A stretch of 64,000 nucleotides of DNA from Ampullaceana balthica. Its lineage: Eukaryota; Mollusca; Gastropoda; Lymnaeidae. Made by a program: the position numbers and the translations under genes. The DNA lies in NCBI GenBank assembly GCA_944989445.1, contig CALYLW010000997.1, positions 434,751 through 498,750 of the forward strand. The letters are read 5' to 3'. The notes under the pieces were generated by a model. The model was not told where the DNA came from, made no database searches, and saw only the letters and a program-made list of their open reading frames with translations. Positions 58,176 through 64,000 of this stretch are shown here, in pieces; the first letter of the stretch is position 1; each line of letters starts with the position of its first letter.

Positions 58176-58464
58176 GGGGCCGTCCATAAAGTATAACGTC
58201 ACGCTATTTTTGACCATTTTAACTCCCCCCCTCCCCCCTGTCACAAATTGTCACAAATTTTGGACACCCCCCCCCCTAAAGTACGTCACACTTTCAAACA
58301 AATATTTTGTTTTTATTAACAAAATAATTAAAACTTAATATAAAACACTGTGACGTCACAAATGGCCGACACCCCCCCCCCATACCCCTGTCACACACTG
58401 TCAAACTTTCTTACGCTCCTCCCTCCCCCCCTTCTGGAGCGTGACGTACTTTATGGATGGCCCT
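58176..58464. mobile_element. inverted-repeat element, GGGGCCGTCCATAAAG ends
   Basis: Ends GGGGCCGTCCATAAAGTA and, inverted, AGGGCCATCCATAAAGTACG, both followed by CGTCACGC. Flanks TTAG and TTAA suggest a TTA or TTAA target. Inside are C-rich tracts and repeated GTCACA. No transposase. Confidence 0.7.
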
Positions 58465-58727
58465 TTAACGAAAGTTGCCAACATTTCATCAAACATGTTA
58501 TATTATTGGTGTTGTTCAGCAGCCGTGATTGTCTCTGTTGTTCAGATTGAGATCCAATGACACGCGCGTGGGTGATTTAAATAATTTGAACTTGGTCGAT
58601 AAATTTCAGGGTAAAATAATTATTGAAATTTCAAAAAGGATTATTTATGTCATGAAAAGTTGAAATAAAATAGAAAGAATATATCATTTTATTTCTGGAC
58701 TCCGTTTTAGAACTTAAAATCAAATAC

Positions 58728-59352
58728 AGTGTTACGTCGGTTTATGAACATAATTTGTTCCAGAAATCTGTTCGTAACCCGTGCCAGTGAAATCTATGAC
58801 AAACAATCTGATTATGAATGAAAGAATCATTCCTAATTATTTTAAAAAATCTAGTCGTTAACCTTATAAAACCAAAAGTGTAAGTCGTTTACTTCATGTA
58901 TTTAATTGAGAGAAAGAAACAACGATTTAAATTGCATATAAAATAACAAGAAATGTATCACCATATTAGCTTTTCTGAATGGTTAGTTACTTGAGGTTGT
59001 TTCTAGACAGCAAACTGGGAATATTTTAGATCCACAAAGTTATCAAAGGAAATTATTTGTTGTTCATCGGGTTTAATTTTCTGTAGGCAACGAGCTGTTT
59101 TGGTGATGGTTCACAATGAAGTCTCTAACGTCTTCTCACTCGCAACAAATTTCTTTAATCCTGACAGTTTAAACTCCAATGGCTCCTCATCATCAGATGG
59201 CTGCGTCTCCTAATTAATATATTCAGCGGTTCATCCTGACTATCCACAAGTAAGCATATGTGGAGAGCTCTCCACTTTGGTCCAAAGCAACGACTGCGTG
59301 GCCTTCGTTTGAAGGGTATATGATCGCATCTCTCTCTCTCTGCCTGTCTTTC

Positions 59353-59438
<86 letters not shown>

Positions 59439-59574
59439 TCCCCTTCTTTCGTAACCCGAGCTAAAGTGAAAGTGAGACAAAGTGAAGTTGTTGTTTGTTT
59501 ATCGTTTTTTATCTGAGGCGATCGTATTCCGAGTCAATACTCATAGAGTTCGTTCTTGACTACGAGGACACGAT
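58728..59574. mobile_element. possible Tigger-like element containing a CT microsatellite
   Basis: Left CAGTGTTACGTCGGTTTATG and right, inverted, ATCGTGTCCTCGTAGTCAAG resemble diverged ends of TA-type elements with GTTCGTAACCCG inside. Boundaries are weak. Confidence 0.35.
59329..59440. repeat. CT microsatellite
   Basis: Long CT/TCTG tract; frames on both strands are low-complexity artefacts. Confidence 0.95.
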
Positions 59575-59737
59575 GGTATCTCACACGACTGGCTTTTTTA
59601 TATACATTTATTCCCACTAAATGAACTTTAGTTATTAGAGAGGACCATCTGTACAAAGTTTCTAAATTTCTTGCTTATCGGAAAGTGGGTTTAATTCAGC
59701 TCACATATTTCATAGCAGACAGACACAGGGGAAGAGT

Positions 59738-60095
59738 TTAATAAATAGAGGTAAAAATAAGAATTTTAAAAAACCACGTTTTTATAAGTGGACTAAAAAG
59801 AAGAATATAATTTAAAACTTATAATTTCAAGCATCTTCATGTCATATGACTAAAAACGTTGGGCGGGCGCTTATGAGGTTTAACATATGCGGTTCACTCA
59901 TTCTCTCACTTATAGATCTCTCTTTTGCCTTCTAAATTAGAAATCTTTAATTTTTAAACCAAACACCCGCCCCACCTTTTTAGTCATATAAATGTTAGTA
60001 CTTGAACTTATAAGTTTTAAATTATTTTCTTCTTTTTAGTCCACTATAAAAACGTGGTTTTTAAAAATCTTATTTTTACCTATATTTAGTTTATT
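59738..60095. repeat. palindromic repeat, arms about 130 bp
   Basis: The left arm (59738-59866) and right arm (59962-60095) are imperfect inverse complements containing AAAAACCACGTTTTTATAAG, TGGACTAAAAAGAAGA and CATATGACTAAAA, around a spacer of about 95 bp. Related pieces occur at 57790-57920, 60095-60140 and 60640-60760. Confidence 0.78.
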
Positions 60096-60261
60096 CTTTT
60101 TAGTCCACTTATAACAACCTGTTTTTTTAAATCCCTTATATTAACTTCACCGCCGTCTCATCATCTCTCTCTGTCTTGGGCGGGCGGAAAAACAAAATTA
60201 AAAAATGACCCACTTCCCGTGATCCGATCGAGCTGAAATTTGGCACACGGACCCGTCTCAC

Positions 60262-60345
60262 CTAACAATACATCGTATCAAAATTTCAGATCGATCGAAC
60301 GTACCGTAATTTAATTAATGCATTTTTAGTTTATCCTAATATAAC
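60262..60345 (-). repeat. copy of GATCGATCGAA dispersed repeat
   Basis: Core ATCAAAATTTCAGATCGATC followed by GAACGTACCGTAATTTAAT. Other copies: 39427-39530, 46696-46790, 53600-53680 and 60844-60960. Confidence 0.7.
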
Positions 60346-60843
60346 GTATGTAATTCAAATTCACTGTTTGTTATTGTGTTTTTTTCCACGTGAAAGTTTG
60401 AGTTGACGCGTTGAGGCGACCCATCGAAGTACCGGCGTTTCTTTGTTTACATTTTACGTGTCACGCTGAGCTCGGTCAAGCGAATCGCTGACCAGACTTT
60501 TCCCCTCTCCCACCCCCCCCCCACCACCCCCCCCCCAGGGCTATGAAGCAAAGTTGAGTTAAGACAGATTCAGTCTGTAAATGCTTGTCACGTTTGAAAA
60601 TAATCAATACTGTTAGTTATGACTCATATATAAGGGATTTATAGTCAAAAACTTTGTTTTTACGGGTTTGTTTTATTTTAAATATGTTTTTTACCTCTAT
60701 TTATTTTACCAAACACCTCATAAGAGCCCGCCCAACGTTTTAAAAACACGGTGATGTGGTCACGGGGTAAACTCATGGATCTCAACAAAAGCAGACGGTA
60801 CAGATGATTGTATATAGATAAACTGACAAGTTCAATATTTTAA

Positions 60844-60960
60844 TAACGGTACATTCGATCGATCTGAAATTTTGACACAGTGCATTGTCATCCAAGATCT
60901 ATCTGTGGTAAAATTTTGACATCTCTAGGACCATTAGAAGTGGTTTAATTTTACGTTGGC
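60844..60960 (+). repeat. copy of GATCGATCGAA dispersed repeat
   Basis: Contains GGTACATTCGATCGATCTGA, CATTGTCATCCAAGATCTAT and TGGTTTAATTTTACGTT, closely matching 39427-39545. Confidence 0.72.
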
Positions 60961-61660
60961 AGATTTGAAAAATTGTGGACAGACAAACAAATCTACAGGA
61001 ACGAAAGCGAGTTATTAAAACGTGGTTAAAAAGTGGTAAATAAAATTCAAAATTTGTGATTTTTGAAACATTTAATTCATCATAAAAGCAATGAAAGCAA
61101 TAAGTTTGGTTTGTTCTGTTTCTTTTTTCTTTGACTGCCCATGAAAAGTATGATTTAATCTTTATAAAGGAAACGAAGGTCCGGTATGATCTTTTCCAAA
61201 AAAACAACAACAAAAAAACAATTGAAGTATGACATAATTCATTGAATCACATTATTATACAAGACAAACGTAGAGATTAAGTTTAATATACGCTTATTTT
61301 CCATTTTTATAAAAAGAGGATATGACACACCTCACAGTTGTGTTGGAAAAATAGGATAAGTTCATATCTCAGGACCAAATTTTTAGGTGAAAGGCTTAAT
61401 ATGTCATTATGGTATACAGGTAAATTAAAACTACCATACTTAGCAAATCAGTCCAAAATTTAAAAGATAAATTCATAGTTTAAATCTACGTTCATCACCG
61501 ATGACAAAATTTTCACCTTAAAAAAACATACAGCTGCTACAACTGAACTTTTCCTTAACTTTCGATCTTTCAAACGTAAAATGTCTCTAAAATAGCTAAT
61601 AAACAGAATATTTTATATACACTTACATTTCATCGTTAAAACAAATAGTTTGTTTTATGT

Positions 61661-62790
61661 ATCTTATCTTATCTTATCTGTTTACAGACGCTCCTTCTAT
61701 ACAGAAGATTATTGCGTCCTACGCTTATCTATGGTTTGTGTTTAGTCCTGCATTTTTATTAGAGATTTAAATGTTGATAAAGTGTTGGTTTTCCTGGATT
61801 CTTCAGGCAACCCATTCCACGCCCGAATTCCGGACGGGAAGAAGGAAAACTTGTATGTGTTTGTTCTTGCATACGGAATAAGAAAGGTGTTTTTATCCTT
61901 ATGTCTATCTGAGGGTTGTATTAAGTTATCTTTGTGTTGTATTTCTAAATTAGAATTAATTGCTTTATGTATGATTACTACTTTGCTCTTGGTTCTTCTA
62001 TCCTCTAGTGTTTCAAGGTTTAATGATTTAACTAATGGTGTTACTCTTGTCAGTTTCGAATATTCTCCAGTAATGAATCTGGCAGCTCTTTTTTGAATTT
62101 GTTCTAGTTTATCAATGTTTTCTTTGGTGGATGGGTCCCATACAGAAGATGCATATTCTAGTGCAGGTCTCACCAAAGTGAGGTAGCATTTTAGTTTTAT
62201 ATCTCTATTACATTTGTTAAAGTTCCTTTTTATAAAGCCTAAGGTTTTGTTTGATTTTTTAATAACTTCATTGACATGGGGATTCCATGATAGTTTCTCA
62301 TTTATTAAGACTCCTAAGTATTTTGCATCTTTAGTTTGGGTCAGTTCTTTTCCATGAATGTAATATTTTGAATTTATTTGTTTCTTTTTCTTTGTTACTC
62401 TTAACAGTTGACACTTTTCTGGGTGGAAAGACATACTCCAGTTAGTTTCCCATTTTATCAATTCATCTAAGTCTTTTTGTAAAATTTTGCTATCTTGTTC
62501 TGATTTAATTGTTCTATAGATTATACAATCATCAGCAAATAGCCTAACTTTTGTACCTGTTGAGATGTTGTTGGGTAAATCATTTATATAAATTATAAAG
62601 AGTAAGGGACCTAGCACAGTTCCTTGTGGAACTCCTGAGTTAATCTTTATTGGTGCAGATTTAGATCCATTAATTATTACAGTTTGCTCCCTGCCCAAAA
62701 GGAAGTCTTGGATCCAGTGATGTAAGGAACCTGAGATTCCAAAGTAGTTAAGTTTTTTTATGTACACGTCGATTGCCGAATGAGAACGCG
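61661..62790 (-). pseudogene. LINE (Jockey/CR1-type) reverse transcriptase, 5'-truncated
   Basis: A 341-codon minus-strand frame (62767-61742) encodes the second half of a reverse transcriptase: YFGISGSLHHWIQDFLLGRE, SGVPQGTVLGPLLFIIYIND, VRLFADDCIIY (catalytic FADD), MSFHPEKCQLLRV, AKYLGVLINEKLSWN, LVRPALEYASSVWDP, QIQKRAARFITGEYS and SGIRAWNGLPEESR. The frame is intact but lacks the N-terminal endonuclease and RT fingers. The 3' untranslated end has the hairpin CTTCTGTATAGAAGGAG and ATAAG repeats (61661-61680), shared with the SINEs. An intact frame suggests a fairly recent insertion. Confidence 0.92.
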
Positions 62791-64000
62791 TTTCGTAACC
62801 TAAACATGCTCAGGGCTACGTTTACTCTAGTGTGACAGTAATCAACAACACATTTTAGATCACTCCTTTATGTTAAAATATGTCTTGTGAAAGATGGCAA
62901 AACAAAATTGTATAATCATGCAATTAAGTTATGTTGTAATCCTCTTAGAGTGGTAGCAAACTAGAAAGCTAGACAGTAGTTGTTTTTTGTTGTTTTTTTA
63001 TTTATAAGATCCAAAGCAATATTTCTCTGGTTAATAAATGATGTCCTTAATTTTAGTAAGGACTTCAAAGCTGTTCGTTGACAAGAGCTAAATAGATTGG
63101 AATGTCTATGTGTAAACTCGAAACATTCTCTTCATTTGGAATTTCTACTATTTATTAGGGCAGAATATTAATTAATACATGACTTAATAAAGTGTCTCAC
63201 ATATTTATTCGTTAGCAATTTGTCTCCCTTATCAGCAATTCTAATGCACTATTCTTTAATTGTTGAAAGTGCATGATGTTTGAGCTCGACACATGGAGAT
63301 TGATCAAGTATTTCTGAACATTGAAAGCTGTCTTCAGTTTAAAAAATGAATATAATATTTGATGTCTACCAATTACTTTAAAATAGTTATTTAGCATTAA
63401 CTGTCGGATAAAATTGACAAAGTGATAGCTTTTGTACAATAATCTGTGTACAGCAATTTTTTTAAATTCAATATATGTTTGTGGACACGAAATGAATTGT
63501 AAATTTTATTCGTAACAACTAATGGATACGAAATATTGCGATGTAAAATTGGTTTTCATTATTTTCAGTTAGATAAAGTAGTATACGGTACTGCAAATAC
63601 AAAAATAACTAGATGAATTCCCATGAACGCCTAATTTTCAACAATTATTTTCATAATGTTGACCGAGTTATGCCAACATGAGTTTTATTCACTATGGATG
63701 AAGTCTACTTTATTATGTAAGCCGTTGACACACGCAGGATAAACATAAATTACGTTTTTCTTTTGTTCTTCAAGTAATAGATGATCCGTGGTCCGAATGT
63801 TTTGTTTTAAAAAGTTAATTAAAATTTGTTGAATTTAAAAGTTTTGTTTCCTCTTTACCTATGCTGAACACAGTATAAGTTTAATGGCTATGGCATTTTT
63901 AAAAGTATTTTGTCGAATATAATCTACTTAAGTTTTATTGAAGAGTTTAACATTATTTCTAATGATTTGATTTGAAACACACTCTATAAATCCATAGTTT
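62791..64000. other. AT-rich sequence at window end, no gene seen
   Basis: The frame at 63212-63439 has no domain. No transposon end or RNA gene recognised. Confidence 0.4.

Noticed and set aside
59223..59480. Arg/Glu-rich frames on the minus strand
   Set aside because: Product of the CT microsatellite; no start or splice context.

Overview
The window is AT-rich animal nuclear DNA with no bacterial-style operons. Short exons with GT..AG junctions, LINE, SINE, Helitron and hAT relics and long simple repeats all point to a metazoan. The repeat types (RTE-like LINE tails, Helitrons with internal satellite arrays) and the lectin family resemble molluscan, perhaps gastropod, DNA; that assignment is inference.

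The core of the window, about 12.2-53.2 kb, is a tandem array of five related split genes, all on the minus strand. I rebuilt them from conserved residues and splice sites. The common plan is: exon 1, signal peptide (70 nt in genes 1 and 2, 40 nt in gene 3); exon 2, a PAN/apple-like Cys exon; exon 3, a linker starting G-(S/T)-W plus the first part of a C-type lectin-like domain (CTLD); exon 4, the CTLD core with WIGLDD; exon 5, the CTLD end carrying the sugar/calcium loop and last cysteines. Almost all junctions are phase 1. From left to right: gene 1 (12256-16105), gene 2 (19475-23641), gene 3 (27206-37402), gene 4 (38534-about 43871, first exon not found) and gene 5 (49506-53232, first exon not found). 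Genes 1 and 2 are the closest pair. The products look like secreted proteins of about 240-252 residues. QPD plus ND, the galactose-type calcium/sugar signature, survives in genes 1 and 3 and is lost in 2, 4 and 5. Single-base indels in exon 3 of genes 1 and 2, at the exon 3 donor of gene 3 and perhaps in exon 2 of gene 4 mean either decay or assembly errors.

The flanks and introns are full of mobile DNA. At 5.3-11.6 kb two Helitrons lie head to tail; one carries a broken Rep gene and the other an internal array of five units of about 170 bp. Further right are several hAT elements or MITEs with 8-bp target duplications (235-413, 3332-4133, 33311-35640 with a nested 34523-34716, 37996-38183, 42890-43140, 50430-50606), a hAT transposase relic (46794-47760), TA-flanked inverted-repeat elements, two GGCGCC-rich Helitron-type elements and a large inverted repeat at 40.6-41.4 kb. 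There are LINE relics of several families (9.4, 25, 28.7-30, 51.4, 51.8 and 61.7-62.8 kb). Two tRNA-derived SINEs (about 21.8 and 50.8 kb) end in the same hairpin and tail as the LINE at 61.66 kb.

The rest is intron or intergenic DNA with micro- and minisatellites (notably 56-, 59- and 15-bp units and GTGA repeats) and no further gene that I can support.
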